Positions 24,236 to 36,600 of a stretch of 64,000 nucleotides of DNA are shown here, piece by piece. The position numbers and the translations under genes were made by a program. Within the stretch, counting starts at the first letter, position 1; every line of letters starts with the position of its first letter. The stretch is taken from NCBI RefSeq assembly GCF_008831285.2, contig NC_037468.1, positions 118,501 through 182,500 of the forward strand, read 5' to 3'. The notes below the pieces were generated by a model. That model ran no database searches. It saw nothing but the letters and a program-made list of their open reading frames with translations, and was not told where the DNA came from. The DNA comes from Nymphaea colorata (taxonomy: Eukaryota; Streptophyta; Magnoliopsida; Nymphaeales; Nymphaeaceae).

Positions 24236-27175
24236 CACTCTTTTTTTTCTTTTTTAAGGAAAGGTGATGGAAAGGTCAGGACTCATTTCTTGAAAGGTCA
24301 GGACTCTGAAAGGTCAGGACTAATGAGAATGATTGAGGAAAAGTCAGATTCCATACAGGACTCTTTTGAAAGGTCAGGACTCTGAAAGGTCAGGACTAAT
24401 GAGAATGATTGAGGAAAAGTCAGAACTCACCTTATCAAAAAGGTCAAGACTGTCTTTCACAGTCAGGACTAACCTTACCAAAAAGATCAAGACTGTCTTG
24501 AAAGATCAGAACTTCTTCTTCTTAAAAGGACAGGACCCTTTTGAAAGGTCAGGACTCATGACAATTGTATGCCATTAGTACTCACTTGACAACAAAATGC
24601 CATTAGTACTCACTTGACAAACAAATGCCATTAGTACTCACTTGACAACAAATTGTATGCCATTAGTACTCACTTGACAACAAAATGCCATTAGTACTCA
24701 CTGTACAACAAAATGTCATTTTCCATACCAAAAAGTGGAATTGTATGCCATTCTTGCTTCCATGATGGACAATTGCAATTGTTTGCCATTCTTGCTGACC
24801 CTGACCAAATCTCATTTTGTGAATAATGCATTTTTCACGATTTGTCTGACCTGAATCAGTGACCTTCCGGTGATGGACAGGACTTTCTGTAAAGGTCAGG
24901 ACTCATTATGGAAAAGTCAGGATCCAAAAAGGTGAGGACTAATTGCAATTCAATGCTCTGATCCATACCAAAAAGGTCAGGATCCAAAAAGGTCAAGACT
25001 CATTTGTATGTCATCAGTACTCACCTTATCAAAAAGGTCAAGACTGTCTTTCACAGTCAGGACTAACCTTACCAAAAAGATCAAGACTATCTGATCAGGA
25101 CTGATTCTTCTGGTCAAGACTGTCTTTCACAGTCAGGACTGACCTTACCAAAAAGGTCAAGACTGTCTTGAAAGGTCAGGACTTTTGATGGAAGGACAGG
25201 ACCAATTGCAATTGTATGCCATTAGTACTCACCTGACCAAAAATGGAAAGGTCAAGACTGTCTTGAAATCAGTACTGACCTTATCAAAAAGGTCAAGACT
25301 GTCTTTCACAGTCAGGACTAACCTTACCAAAAAGATCAAGACTATCTGATCAGGACTGATTCTTCTGGTCAAGACTGTATTTCAAGGTCAGGACTGACCT
25401 TACCAAAAAGGTCAAGACTGTCTTGAAAGGTCAGGACTGATTCTTCTGGAAAGGTCAAGACTGTCTTGAAAGGTCAGGACTCATTCTTCTGGAAAGGTGA
25501 GGACTCTTTTGAAAGGTCAGGACTCTGAAAGGTCAGGACTAATGAGAATGATTGAGGAATGACCATACAGGACTCTTTTGAAAGGTCAGGACTCATTGCA
25601 ATTGTATGCCATTAGTACTCACTTGACAACAAATTGTATGCCATTAGTACTCACTTGACAACAAAATGCCATTAGTACTCACTGTACAACAAAATGTCAT
25701 TAACCATACCCAATGGCAATTGTATGCCATTAGTGCTGACCATACAAAAATTCATGGAAAGGTCAGGACTCATTATGGAAAAGTCAGGAAGGTCAGGACT
25801 CATTCTTCTTGAAAGGTCAGGACTCATTGCAATTGTATGCCATTAGTACTCACTTGACAACAAATTGTATGCCATTAGTACTCACTTGACAACAAAATGC
25901 CATTAGTACTTTCCTTAGAGAAAGGTCAGGACTCTGTTTGAAAGGTCAAGACTCATTATAGAACAGTCAGGATCCAAAAAGGTCAGGACTCATTGCAATT
26001 CAATGCCATTAGTACTCACTTGACAACAAAATGCCATTAGTACTCACTGTACAACAAAATGCCATTAGTACTTTCCTTATTGAAAGGTCAGGACTCATTG
26101 CAATGAAATGCCATTAGTACTCACTGTACAACAAAATGTCATTAACCATACCAAAATGAAAGGTCAGGACTCATTATGGAAAAGTCAGGAAGGTCAGGAT
26201 TCTTTTGAAAGGTCAGGACTCTGAAAGGTCAGGACTAATGAGAATGATTGAGGAAAAGTCAGATTCCATACAGGACTCTTTTGAAAGGTCAGGACTCATT
26301 GCAATTGTATGCCATTAGTACTCACTTGACAACAAATTGTATGCCATTAGTACTCACTTGACAACAAAATGCCATTAGTACTCACTTGACAACAAAATGC
26401 CATTAGTCTTCACTATACCAAAAACTTGAAAGGAAAGGTGATTATGGAATGGAAAAGTCAGGACTTGATTGAAAGGTCAGGACTCATTATGGAAAAGTCA
26501 GGAAGGTCAGGACTCATTATGGAAAAGTCAGGAAGGTCAGGACTCTTTTGAAAGGTCAGGACTCTGAAAGGTCAGGACTAATGAGAATGATTGAGGAATG
26601 ACCATACAGGACTCTTTTGAAAGGTCAGGACTCATTGCAATTGTATGCCATTAGTACTCACTTGACAACAAATTGTATGCCATTAGTACTCACTTGACAA
26701 CAAAATGCCATTAGTACTTTCCTTAGAGAAAGGTCAGGACTCTGTTTGAAAGGTCAAGACTCATTATAGAACAGTCAGGATCCAAAAAGGTCAGGACTCA
26801 TTGCAATTCAATGCCATTAGTACTCACTTGACAACAAAATGCCATTAGTACTCACTGTACAACAAAATGCCATTAGTACTTTCCTTATTGAAAGGTCAGG
26901 ACTCATTGCAATGAAATGCCATTAGTACTCACTGTACAACAAAATGTCATTAACCATACCCAATGGCAATTGTATGCCATTAGTACATCACACAAATTGT
27001 ATGTCCATCAAAATTCATGCTGACCATACCACAAATTGTATGCCATTAGTGTCCATAAATTGCAATTAGATGCCATTAGTGCTGACCATACCACAAATTG
27101 TATGCCATTAGTGTTTCATTGAAGAGAAAGACAATTCCAATGACCATCAAACCTTTCCCTTCTTTCAATCAAGCT
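24236..27175 (-). repeat. Array D, left arm of giant palindrome
   Basis: Begins with a T-rich tract and GGAAAGGTGATGGAAAGG (mirrored near 29955-29995) and ends with AAGACAATTCCAATGACCAT near 27128 (mirrored near 27900). The block 24838-24990, including GGTGATGGACAGGACTTTCT, is the reverse complement of about 29240-29392. A segment of about 325 bp at 25830-26155 is repeated at 26638-26963, an offset of 808 bp, and only one counterpart is visible in the right arm. Confidence 0.9.
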
Positions 27176-27861
27176 TATCAAAATGACATGACGGACTATA
27201 GGGAAGCCAAAGAGTGTGCTTTCTTATCAAAAGCACTAATGGCACTCATTATGAAAAAGAAGGCTTTGTTCTGACCTGAATAAGGACGTGACATGACCTT
27301 CAAGAGAAGATTGAAAGGAGTGCTTGAATTGGACTCAAAGGTAGGCACTAATGCCATTCAAAGTGTCCCTTAAGCACTCGCAACTTTGAATGGCTTTTGA
27401 CTTTGTCTTTGAATCTCGCAAAGCTTTGGCTTGACCTTTGCTGTGACAAAGCACACTCGCTTCGCTTTGGCTTTGCCTATCAGTGAATGGCATTAGTGCA
27501 AAGCACACTCGCTTCGCTTTGGCTTTGCCTAAAGATGCACAAAGCACGCACTCGCAAAGCGAAAAAAGAGGGCTGATCTAAGACAAAATTCACTCTTCTT
27601 TTGCTTTGATGAGCTAATTCAGACAAAATGGTAGGAACTATGTTACCTTTATGAGTTCCCTTCTTGAAATAAATTCCAATGACCGTCAAACCTTTCCCTT
27701 ATTTAAGAAAGCACTCGCAAAGCGAAATCTTTAACAAAGCACTCGCAACTTTCAATGGCATTAGCTTCCTTCAGAAAGCACTCCTTTCAATCTTCTCTTG
27801 AAGTTATGAAGCTTATTAAGCAAAGCCTTCTTGTCTTATCTTTTGTGAGCTCATATCATCA
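27176..27861. repeat. Spacer of the giant palindrome
   Basis: About 690 bp between the arms, made of border modules: CACTCGCTTCGCTTTGGC at about 27446-27463 and again at about 27507, and AAAGCACTCGCAAAGCG near 27713. About 200 bp at its left edge is an inverted copy of 18234-18445. No gene was recognised. Confidence 0.8.
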
Positions 27862-29995
27862 GACTGAAAGAAGGGAACTCATCAAAGTTTGATGGTCATT
27901 GGAATTGTCTTTCTCTTTGATCTTCAATGACACACTAATGGCATACAATTTGTTGTATGGTCAGCACTAATGGCATCTCATTGCAATTTGTGATATGGTC
28001 AATGGCATACAATTTGTTGTATGGTCAGCATGAATGGCATCTCATTGCAATTATGGTTGGTATACAATTTGTGGTATGGTCAGCATGAATTTTGATGGAC
28101 ATACAATTTGTGTGATGTACTAATGGCATACAATTGCCATTGGGTATGGTTAATGACATTTTGTTGTACAGTGAGTACTAATGGCATTTTGTTGTCAAGT
28201 GAGTACTAATGGCATACAATTTGTTGTCAAGTGAGTACTAATGGCATTTTGTTGTCAAGTGAGTACTAATGGCATTGAATTGCAATGAGTCCTGACCTTT
28301 TTGGATCCTGACTGTTCTATAATGAGTCTTGACCTTTCAAACAGAGTCCTGACCTTTCTCTAAGGAAAGTACTAATGGCATTTTGTTGTCAAGTGAGTAC
28401 TAATGGCATACAATTTGTTGTCAAGTGAGTACTAATGGCATACAATTGCAATGAGTCCTGACCTTTCAAGAAGAATGAGTCCTGACCTTCCTGACTTTTC
28501 CATAATGAGTCCTGACCTTTCCATGAATTTTTGTATGGTCAGCACTAATGGCATACAATTGCCATTGGGTATGGTTAATGACATTTTGTTGTACAGTGAG
28601 TACTAATGGCATTTTGTTGTCAAGTGAGTACTAATGGCATACAATTTGTTGTCAAGTGAGTACTAATGGCATACAATTGCAATGAGTCCTGACCTTTCAA
28701 AAGAGTCCTGTATGGTCATTCCTCAATCATTCTCATTAGTCCTGACCTTTCAGAGTCCTGACCTTTCAAAAGAGTCCTCACCTTTCCAGAAGAATGAGTC
28801 CTGACCTTTCAAGACAGTCTTGACCTTTCCAGAAGAATCAGTCCTGACCTTTCAAGACAGTCTTGACCTTTTTGGTAAGGTCAGTCCTGACCTTGAAATA
28901 CAGTCTTGACCAGAAGAATCAGTCCTGATCTTTCAAGATAGTCTTGATCTTTCAAAAAAGGTCAGTACTGATTTCAAGACAGTCTTGACCTTTCAAGAAA
29001 AATCAGTCCTGACCTTTCAAGACAGTCTTGACCAGAAGAATCAGTCCTGACCTTTCAAGACAGTCTTGACCTTTTTGGTAAGGTTAGTCCTGACTGTGAA
29101 AGACAGTCTTGACCTTTTTGATAAGGTCAGTCCTGACTTTGAAAGACAGTCTTGACCAGAAGAATCAGTCCTGATCAGATAGTCTTGATCTTTCAAAAAA
29201 GGTGAGTACTGATGACATACAAATGAGTCTTGACCTTTTTGGATCCTGACCTTTTTGGTATGGATCAGAGCATTGAATTGCAATTAGTCCTCACCTTTTT
29301 GGATCCTGACTTTTCCATAATGAGTCCTGACCTTTACAGAAAGTCCTGTCCATCACCGGAAGGTCACTGATTCAGGTCAGACAAATCGTGAAAAATGCAT
29401 TATTCACAAAATGAGATTTGGTCAGGGTCAGCAAGAATGGCAAACAATTGCAATTGTCCATCATGGAAGCAAGAATGGCATACAATTCCACTTTTTGGTA
29501 TGGAAAATGACATTTTGTTGTACAGTGAGTACTAATGGCATTTTGTTGTCAAGTGAGTACTAATGGCATACAATTTGTTGTCAAGTGAGTACTAATGGCA
29601 TTTGTTTGTCAAGTGAGTACTAATGGCATTTTGTTGTCAAGTGAGTACTAATGGCATACAATTGTCATGAGTCCTGACCTTTCAAAAGGGTCCTGTCCTT
29701 TTAAGAAGAAGAAGTTCTGATCTTTCAAGACAGTCTTGATCTTTTTGGTCAGGTTAGTCCTGACTTTGAAAGACAGTCTTGACCTTTTTGATAAGGTGAG
29801 TTCTGACTTTTCCTCAATCATTCTCATTAGTCCTGACCTTTCAGAGTCCTGACCTTTCAAAAGAGTCCTGTATGGAATCTGACTTTTCCTCAATCATTCT
29901 CATTAGTCCTGACCTTTCAGAGTCCTGACCTTTCAAGAAATGAGTCCTGACCTTTCCATCACCTTTCCTTAAAAAAGAAAAAAAAGAGTGATCTT
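27862..29995 (+). repeat. Array D, right arm of giant palindrome
   Basis: Reverse complement of the left arm in block order, from GAAAGAAGGGAACTCATC near 27867 to the AAAAAGAAAAAAAAGAGTGA tract near 29974-29993. It is about 2.13 kb long against about 2.94 kb for the left arm; the difference of about 0.8 kb matches the single 808-bp duplication seen on the left. It contains units such as CAGTGAGTACTAATGGCATT and the junction word near 29366-29392. Confidence 0.9.
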
Positions 29996-30390
29996 ATCTG
30001 AGATTAGCTCATACTTTGAAGAAGCACTCGCTTTTAAACTTGAAGGTCATGTCACGTCCTTATTCAGGTCAGAACAAAGCCTTCTTGTCTGATCTTTTGT
30101 GAGCTCATACTTTGCCTTAAGAAAGCACTCTTTTCAACTTGAAGGTCCTTATTCAGCTTATTAAGCATAAGCAAAGCCTTCTTTTTAATTTTTCATGAAG
30201 GGAACTCATAAAGGTAACATAGTTCATACCATTTTGTCCTATATTACTCATACTTTGATTAAGCACACTCGCTTCGCTTTGGCTTTCAAAGTCATGAGCA
30301 AGATGAAATGCAAAGCAAAGTCATGTACGCTGACCTTGACTTTGAAAATGGCTCGTGACGTGACGTTCCCTTAAGCAATTTGAAGTTGCG
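29996..30390. repeat. Border modules downstream of array D
   Basis: Copies of GAAGCACTCGC, AAGGTCATGTCACGTCC, CACTCGCTTCGCTTTGGC and GGCTCGTGACGTGACGTT. The phrase with GCAAAGCAAAGTCATGTACG and CTGACCTTGACTTTGAAA at 30309-30350 also occurs at 5279-5318, so this is a second copy of a larger border cassette. Confidence 0.8.
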
Positions 30391-33300
30391 AGTGCTTTGA
30401 CGAGAATGGATAGCTTCCTACGAGCCGATAACGGCAAAAAAAACCATCCGTAGTGGGCGGGCCGATCAAACTGACCAGAGGAGAAAGAAGAGTATGGAAT
30501 GCCGACCTATCTTCCTCAAATTGCCGGATGGGATAAGGCCTCCTGCTTCTTTGGGACAGATGGAACAAGCATCCATTGGTCGTCCAGTCCTCGGCATACC
30601 AGGCGATCGAGGAGACATGGCTAGCCGATGAGAAATGGTTCTACCTGCCCTTCCCTATCTTAGAACCGCTCCCTGTCCCCCGCCTGTCCCCTATCCTCCA
30701 GTCTGAAAGACTAGTGCTAATATAGCTCCCAAAAGACAGGGACAGGTCTCCTCGGATTTGTGGCCCCCATCCACTAAGGCGCTCCCTTCTCTTCCGCCTG
30801 AACCAACCATAGCCAATGAAGAATGAATAGAAGTCAGTACCTGGCCTCGAACCTACTCTATAGTCAGGGATTCTGATGATGGAGGAGAAGTCGATACGGG
30901 ACTATCCGGAGCAGAAGATCCGTCTTGGTCTTCCTCCCTACCTCCGTTAGTCTAAAGATATCCGTAGCCGTCCCGATAGCCACCTTTGATTGGCAGGGGG
31001 GAATCACAGTCTAAGGTGCAAATCACGGAGGCAATGGAATCCTCCGCAGTACCTCACTGGCCATTCGAAGGGAAGGGCTCAACTTATTCACTATTGCTTT
31101 CCTTGCAGCGGACCAAGAATCTCCGTCTTAGGTGGCCTCTGTCCTCCTATATCCGGAATTGGGCGGATCCCTGCCCCAACGGAAGACTCCATTAATGAAC
31201 TTCTGATTGAAGGGGCCCTAGTGGTTTTCCCCTTCTTTTCTTCAAAAACAAGTTCCCTTTTTCCCCCTCCATCCTTTCTATCCTATTCTCCTTAGAGCTT
31301 TCCGAGAACGGATCCTTTATTCGCTTCATCTATTCGTTCATCTGCCTTAGCGGAAAGCGAGCTATCCAATCCTATCCAACAAGAAGAGAATAACCAAGAC
31401 CAACAGGAATGACCTGTCCTTCCTTCCCGAAATCGATGAAGCTTTTCTTGCTACTGCTTCGCTGGACTGATAGCGCACTGAACCGTACCGTAGTATGAGG
31501 AAAAGGATGCACTTTTCATCTTTCCCATGACTGATCCTTTCCGCCTTTGATGGTTAGTCAGCTTTCACAGCGTTGTCTAGAAGGATTCTTCAATGAATGA
31601 GGCTCAAGAGTAGGGAAGGTGATGACAGAGTATCTGGGGAGTGGATCTTGAAACCGGCTTTCTTTCTCGAATGTTGGTTCCGGTCTACCCGCACCGCCCA
31701 ATCCTGAGATGTCAGCGCCCAATACCTGACTAATGTCATGCTTGATCTCTCTCATTCGTTTCAGTAGCGGGATCAGAGCTCGGCTGTCCGACGATTCCCT
31801 AGCTGCAACCTCTCTCGACGGAAGGAACGGGGGGCTCTACGCGGAAGACTTTCTTGCCCAATCCCTCCCTTAGCTAGCATCTGTCTGCACAGCCCAAGCC
31901 CCGGAGCCCCGGTGGGGCGTAGAAAGTCAGGGCGGAAGACGGGAGGAGCGGGATAGGCATCTGACCAAGGCCAGTTCCATACCCAGTTCCATATCCCGAA
32001 AGATGATCCGTTTCCCAGTCTCATGGGGGAAAAGGGCACAGAGGCAGAGGTTGAGAAGGTGGCAGAGAAAGCAGGAGCGTAGGCAGCTGAGTGAGTTTAC
32101 TCACTTCTAGCAAGCAGATCCATTCATGGCCAGGCGCGGATACGAATGGCTTCGGAGACCACTAGAGCCAGCGGATTCCGTGCTTCCTCTTTCTTCCCAA
32201 TCCCTAGCCCCACAGATTCTCCACCGCCGGAACTTGATCTCTGCTACTGCTTCCCTAGTTGGCGTGCTCCACGGCCCAAGTCTCGTGAAGGCACTATGGA
32301 ACTATGGAAAACTAGATCAATCAGATCAAGTTTGCGTATGCTACCGGCTGCTGCTCTCTCCGCTCCGGGTGCTGCTGCTCGGTGCATCTCGAACGCTTGA
32401 ATGAACTCGCAATTGGATTTGCTTTCGGAGCCACGGAAGCTCTTGCTGGTTCTTCAACGTGTGCCTCAATCGGATAAACTACTTCTTTCAATGCAAGTTC
32501 TCTTGCTGGCGTCTAGCTGCTACGAGAAGAAGATATGTTTCCGGAGAATCTGCTACTGGATCAACCGAAACCCCTGTGGGCTTGACCTTCGCCTCGCCAC
32601 TATGAAGCCTATGACGATGCCTATGCCTCTGACGGACCCCTGTCTCCTGCTATATATAGATATATGCATGGATCGATCTTTTCGTCGTTAGGCCGTCAAG
32701 TTCCATCTGACTATGCTTGACTACAGGGGAAAGGCGGGTAGAAAAGACAACCGTCGCCCTGTGGAGTCAAGTTACGAAGGCGTCACTTGTCTAGTCGGGT
32801 TGCGGATGAACTTCCCCGCTGTGGTTCAAAGGAAGAAAAACAAAGCAGGCAAAGCTAGTCGATCGCCTTCTCCCAATAGGAAGTCCTTGCTCTCCGTCTC
32901 AGAGAAGCAAGCTACATGGTATAGCAGTGAAACTATAGAGGGAGTCAGACAAGGAACTAGAGCTCGCTCCTCCACTCGAAAAAAGAGGACAAGAAGCTCA
33001 CTACAACTCGGGGTCGTTCTGCACTGGTTTGCAAGACCAGTACAGAACCTACTCACGGCACCCTTTTTTATGGACTTGAGCAACAGCGCCCAGGTGCACG
33101 TCTGATTCCTTGGTCAGAAAGATCAAGTATGCCTCCCCCGAAGAAGAAAGAACATAAAGGAACCTATTGGACGAACCAGAATCCACCGGTAAAGGAGGAG
33201 AGACAGACCTCAACCTGTCATAAACACGAAACAGGAGACCCCCTCTGATGTATGGCAGCGGTCTTTTGTCTTTCGTAGGTACCAGAGGTGAGTCCAAAAG

Positions 33301-33501
33301 GACGGAAAGTAGTGTTGAAAGATCCATATGGAACACTCTAACCAACTGAGAGACTTTTCACCAACCTTTCCACATAGTAGCCTCAGATAGCATCGCGTAC
33401 GTCTCTGAATGTTCCCAATCCTCGAGAACGGGGATTGTTTCCTGTTGGTCAAGACTCCCCTATCAGGGAACCACACACGAAAAGGGCCACTCAGAGTTGT
33501 T
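30391..33501. other. Unrecognised intergenic region
   Basis: About 3.1 kb without satellite words. Frames of up to 130 codons (32713-33105 plus; 33049-33345 and 33210-33476 minus) have no domain I can name. The minus-strand frames at 33049-33476 lie just beyond the mitovirus relic and could be more of it or another insertion, but no diagnostic motif is visible. Confidence 0.5.
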
Positions 33502-33553
33502 CAGTGGGTCCGCTTGGACTATGCTATGTATGAATCAGATCTTCTATTTCATA
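33502..33553 (+). pseudogene. 52-bp atp6 fragment, copy 1
   Basis: Matches the reverse complement of 37332-37383 inside atp6 apart from a 6-bp cluster of changes (CAGATC where atp6 has AATCTC in this orientation). It is inverted relative to the intact gene. It shares these private changes with copy 2 at 33727-33777, so the two copies arose from each other or from one donor. Confidence 0.88.
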
Positions 33554-33726
33554 GGAGTCTTCCATAAGCGGAACCAATGACGGTCTCAATGACCCATTTT
33601 TGCGCAACCGAAAGGTCATCCTCCACCCTGCGCTGAAGCAGAGCGATGACAGCCAAAGCTAAGCGCATTACACATCCGTGCAGAAAGAGGGGATCCCTTC
33701 CGAATGATCAAACGTTGAGCTTTTTC

Positions 33727-33777
33727 AGTGGGTCCGCTTGGACTATGCTATGTATGAATCAGATCTTCTATTTCATA
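33727..33777 (+). pseudogene. atp6 fragment, copy 2
   Basis: Same sequence as the copy at 33502-33553, in direct orientation, including the private changes relative to atp6. It abuts the mitovirus RdRp relic at 33778. The 173 bp between the copies reads, on the minus strand, like more RdRp C-terminal coding sequence, so the pair seems to interrupt that relic. Confidence 0.85.
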
Positions 33778-34200
33778 AAAGCAACCGGTTCTTGAAATGC
33801 CTGTCTTCTTCAGCCACCCTACTATCCCCGATGACAATATCATCACCCTTCATAGCATAGGCTTGAATTCCGCCGCTAACCGCACCAGCCAGATAGTGGG
33901 TCGTCAGGGTAAAGAGAGGCCAAGAGCTTAGAAAACCCAACGGTTGGCCGACGGTTCTTTGGAACTTTTGACGCAACGCACTATGGAGTGGAAAGACAAT
34001 GAGACCTGCGTACACCCGGGCCAAAACAGCAAAAGAACGACGGCATAGAGAGTCACTCCAGGAAATTTGTCCGTTGCTGACTTGAGGCCGAAGGCTAGAA
34101 AGGCAATCAATACCGCGCACCCACTTGAGTGGGCGCAATTGGTCGTATGTACCATACCAATCAGAGAGGACTTTCTTTAAGGAATGGGTTGGCCTTCAAA
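33778..34200 (-). pseudogene. Mitovirus RNA-dependent RNA polymerase relic (broken)
   Basis: Minus-strand frames carry hallmarks of mitovirus RdRp, the single protein of capsidless RNA viruses that replicate in mitochondria. One frame (near 34083) shows LKSATDKFPG, matching motif A. A different frame shows GQPLGFLSSWPLF (from 33949) followed by KGDDIVIGD (from about 33850), matching motif B and the GDD catalytic motif. Because motif A is in another frame from motifs B and C, at least one frameshift lies between about 34060 and 33955. The copy is therefore non-coding and cannot give a polymerase. Its upstream limit is uncertain: frames out to about 34670 might be N-terminal remnants but show no diagnostic motif. 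DNA copies of mitoviruses are known in plant mitochondrial and nuclear genomes. Confidence 0.88.
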
Positions 34201-36600
34201 GACATTGCAGAACAACGTAGGCCAATGGCAAATACACGACGTTTTCTGCTGCCCTATACCTGACGGCCAAGCGGCCCACCGAGACAGGGATGTCTTCACT
34301 CGTATAAGGGAGATCAAAAGCATACCGAAGGAAGTCCTCCATGTCTTGGCGAGCGCTGGCGTCTTGCCCAGGTTCAAACGCGAACAAGGTTCGCTCCCTG
34401 TACAAAGCGCTTTTTTGTTTGCAGAGATTTCTCTGGCCCCTTTTCTATGCCCCTTTCTTTCTGCCAGAATTTGGGACGGAAGACCAATTCCACTGAACCC
34501 CCAGAAACTGGGGATGGCGCGGGGGAACATACCTCTCGAACAGCTCGGTGCCTCGGTTGTGAATTGAATGACCGATGCGCCACACGAATATACCATCTCT
34601 TCAACAATAGACTAACAAGTGGATTTCTCAGGCTGATAAGCCTGCTTAACTGAACTACTACGATCAAACGTCCTCTTCATTTTAGATTCAAGGCAGGAAT
34701 GAGACGAGGTAGGCCACCTCGTGTGAGGGAAACGGAAACCGGAAGGTTGACTCGCCGGTCCCATTCCCCACCGTCAACAGTCTATCATTCAAGACGTGTT
34801 GAAGGTCAAGAGCGAGGACAGTGGAGAAATGCAATGAATCAATGGTTCTGGAAGGGAAACCAACGAGCGAGCAAGCAAATCCGTTTCCATAGTTTGTCGC
34901 TAGCTCGAAGGTAGGCGGTCGATCTTCCTAGGTCGTCTTTGTTCGAGCCAGGGCATCTGGAAATGTCCAGCCTAGTTCTTTCTCGGTCCGTCCGAAGAGA
35001 TGAGGGAAGGGTTCCGTATGATTAGCTGGGTGCACGAGCGGTACTCTGAATGGTAATGGTGGGTGTGGATGTTCCAATGTCTGTCCCCCGGCCGGGGGAT
35101 GAGGAAGGGATTGGGACCCTCCGGAACTAGTGGGATTGGATGAAGATAGGTGGAATGAAGATGGTCGGTTTTTCTTTTCTTATGGAAAGAAGATCAATAA
35201 ACAAGTCAATAGATCCTTCTTCTAATGAGAGGAAAAAGGAGGCCGGCTAGTGGTCAGTAATTGATCCGCTACTCATCAAGAAGGGACGGATAGGGGTGTT
35301 ACGTAGAGCTTGACCTTGCCCCCGTGAATATGGGAGGCGGGACGGGAATAGATCAAGATGGGGAGGCCGCGGAGGTCTGATTGATGGGGGGTGCACCCAC
35401 CCCTACCAACTCCTGTATATTTCCATCCTCACACCAGCTAGATCCGCGGAGCCAGATCTGTTGTTGAATCGTCTCTGAAGCAATGATCGGGCACAAGTCG
35501 AATAGAAAGACCGGACGAGTCTGATTTCCATGATTATGCTCACCGAGAGGCAGCAGCGGAAGCAATGGGAGAAGAATGGCCTTGATAATACCAGTTTTCT
35601 GGAAGGGTCCTCGAGACATCACTCTCCGTTGTGCCGAATGGCCCCACAGGCGGTCACGCCATATGCCATCTGGGAGTATGTCTATGCCGCAAGGAACTCC
35701 TCGTTTCGAAAGAGCCGAACCGCAGAGAGGGACACCACTATCACGTGGGCATACGAGGTACTAATGCTTCCGAACACAATGCCAAGCCACGTTTTTGAGA
35801 GCTTGCTTGCTGCTCGATTCCCCGAATCCGGTCCCTCCGTCTAATGGACGCTCCATATGGAAATCGACGGATTCTTTCAAGCGCCCCGCTCCACTCCACC
35901 TCGAACGGCTTCGTGAGCCAAGCGAGCAACCTGCCACACGCATTTTGCGATCAAACCACTGCGTTTGGGGTCAATGACTATCTTGAAAGGTCAGGACTCA
36001 TTATGGAAAAGTCAGGATCCAAAAAGGTCAGATGGAAGGCCCTTCTATTGATAGAATGGAATGAATACGCGATGCTGGGAGCTGGGACCATCACTCCGGA
36101 GACAGCGACAGCGGCTTTGGCCTGACCCAAAAAGCAAGAGAACCTGCGTTCGTTCCTTCGGAAGGAAGGATGGAAGGGGTCGGAGCGGAAGGAAGATCTA
36201 TAGTGAGTTCAGTGAAGTTCCCCACTCATGCTCGGTTGGATCCCAAAAACCTTGGTTGGTGCTTCTGGGCTTTTCCATTTTGTCTTTTTCCAAAGCTTCG
36301 CGACCCCCCGTAACAACAAGCCGGGTGCGGCGAGACTAGCCCAATACGTGTCAAGCTCTGGTTCGAACTAGCAGGGTCTTTTTCCCGGTCCACCACTTCA
36401 TACAGTTCCGATCCACGTAGACCCGGGGATATGTAGGCAAAATGGTCGGAGCCAGAGGATAGAAAGAGTGGCTAGTTTCTGGCCGGTCGGACCGGAGTCC
36501 TATGGATTGTAGGAATTGGTACGTTCCAATTGAGTTGAGTCAAAGTGGATGTGGGTAGCTCGATCGATCGCATGGCTTCGATTGGTTTCGGTCCAATCGA
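34201..36600. other. Intergenic region between mitovirus relic and atp6
   Basis: No convincing gene. The stretch 34690-35080 (with GGAAACCGGAAGGTTGACTC) has the look of a group II intron domain I, but no flanking exon or domain V could be found. A satellite crumb of about 50 bp sits alone at 35979-36029. The frames present overlap on both strands without motifs. Confidence 0.5.
35979..36029 (-). repeat. Isolated satellite fragment in unique DNA
   Basis: About 50 bp containing CTTGAAAGGTCAGGACTCAT and AAAGTCAGGATCCAAAAAGG, words otherwise confined to the arrays (compare about 24890-24930). It has unique DNA on both sides, so single pieces of the satellite can insert away from arrays. Confidence 0.85.

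Noticed and set aside
33049-33476. Overlapping minus-strand frames considered as a further mitovirus segment.
   Set aside because: No diagnostic RdRp motif could be seen. They lie beyond the atp6 snippets and the link is only positional.
34690-35080. Possible group II intron domain I (GGAAACCGGAAGGTTGACTC and following).
   Set aside because: No exon, GTGYG start next to a coding frame, or domain V could be found, so it is left unassigned.
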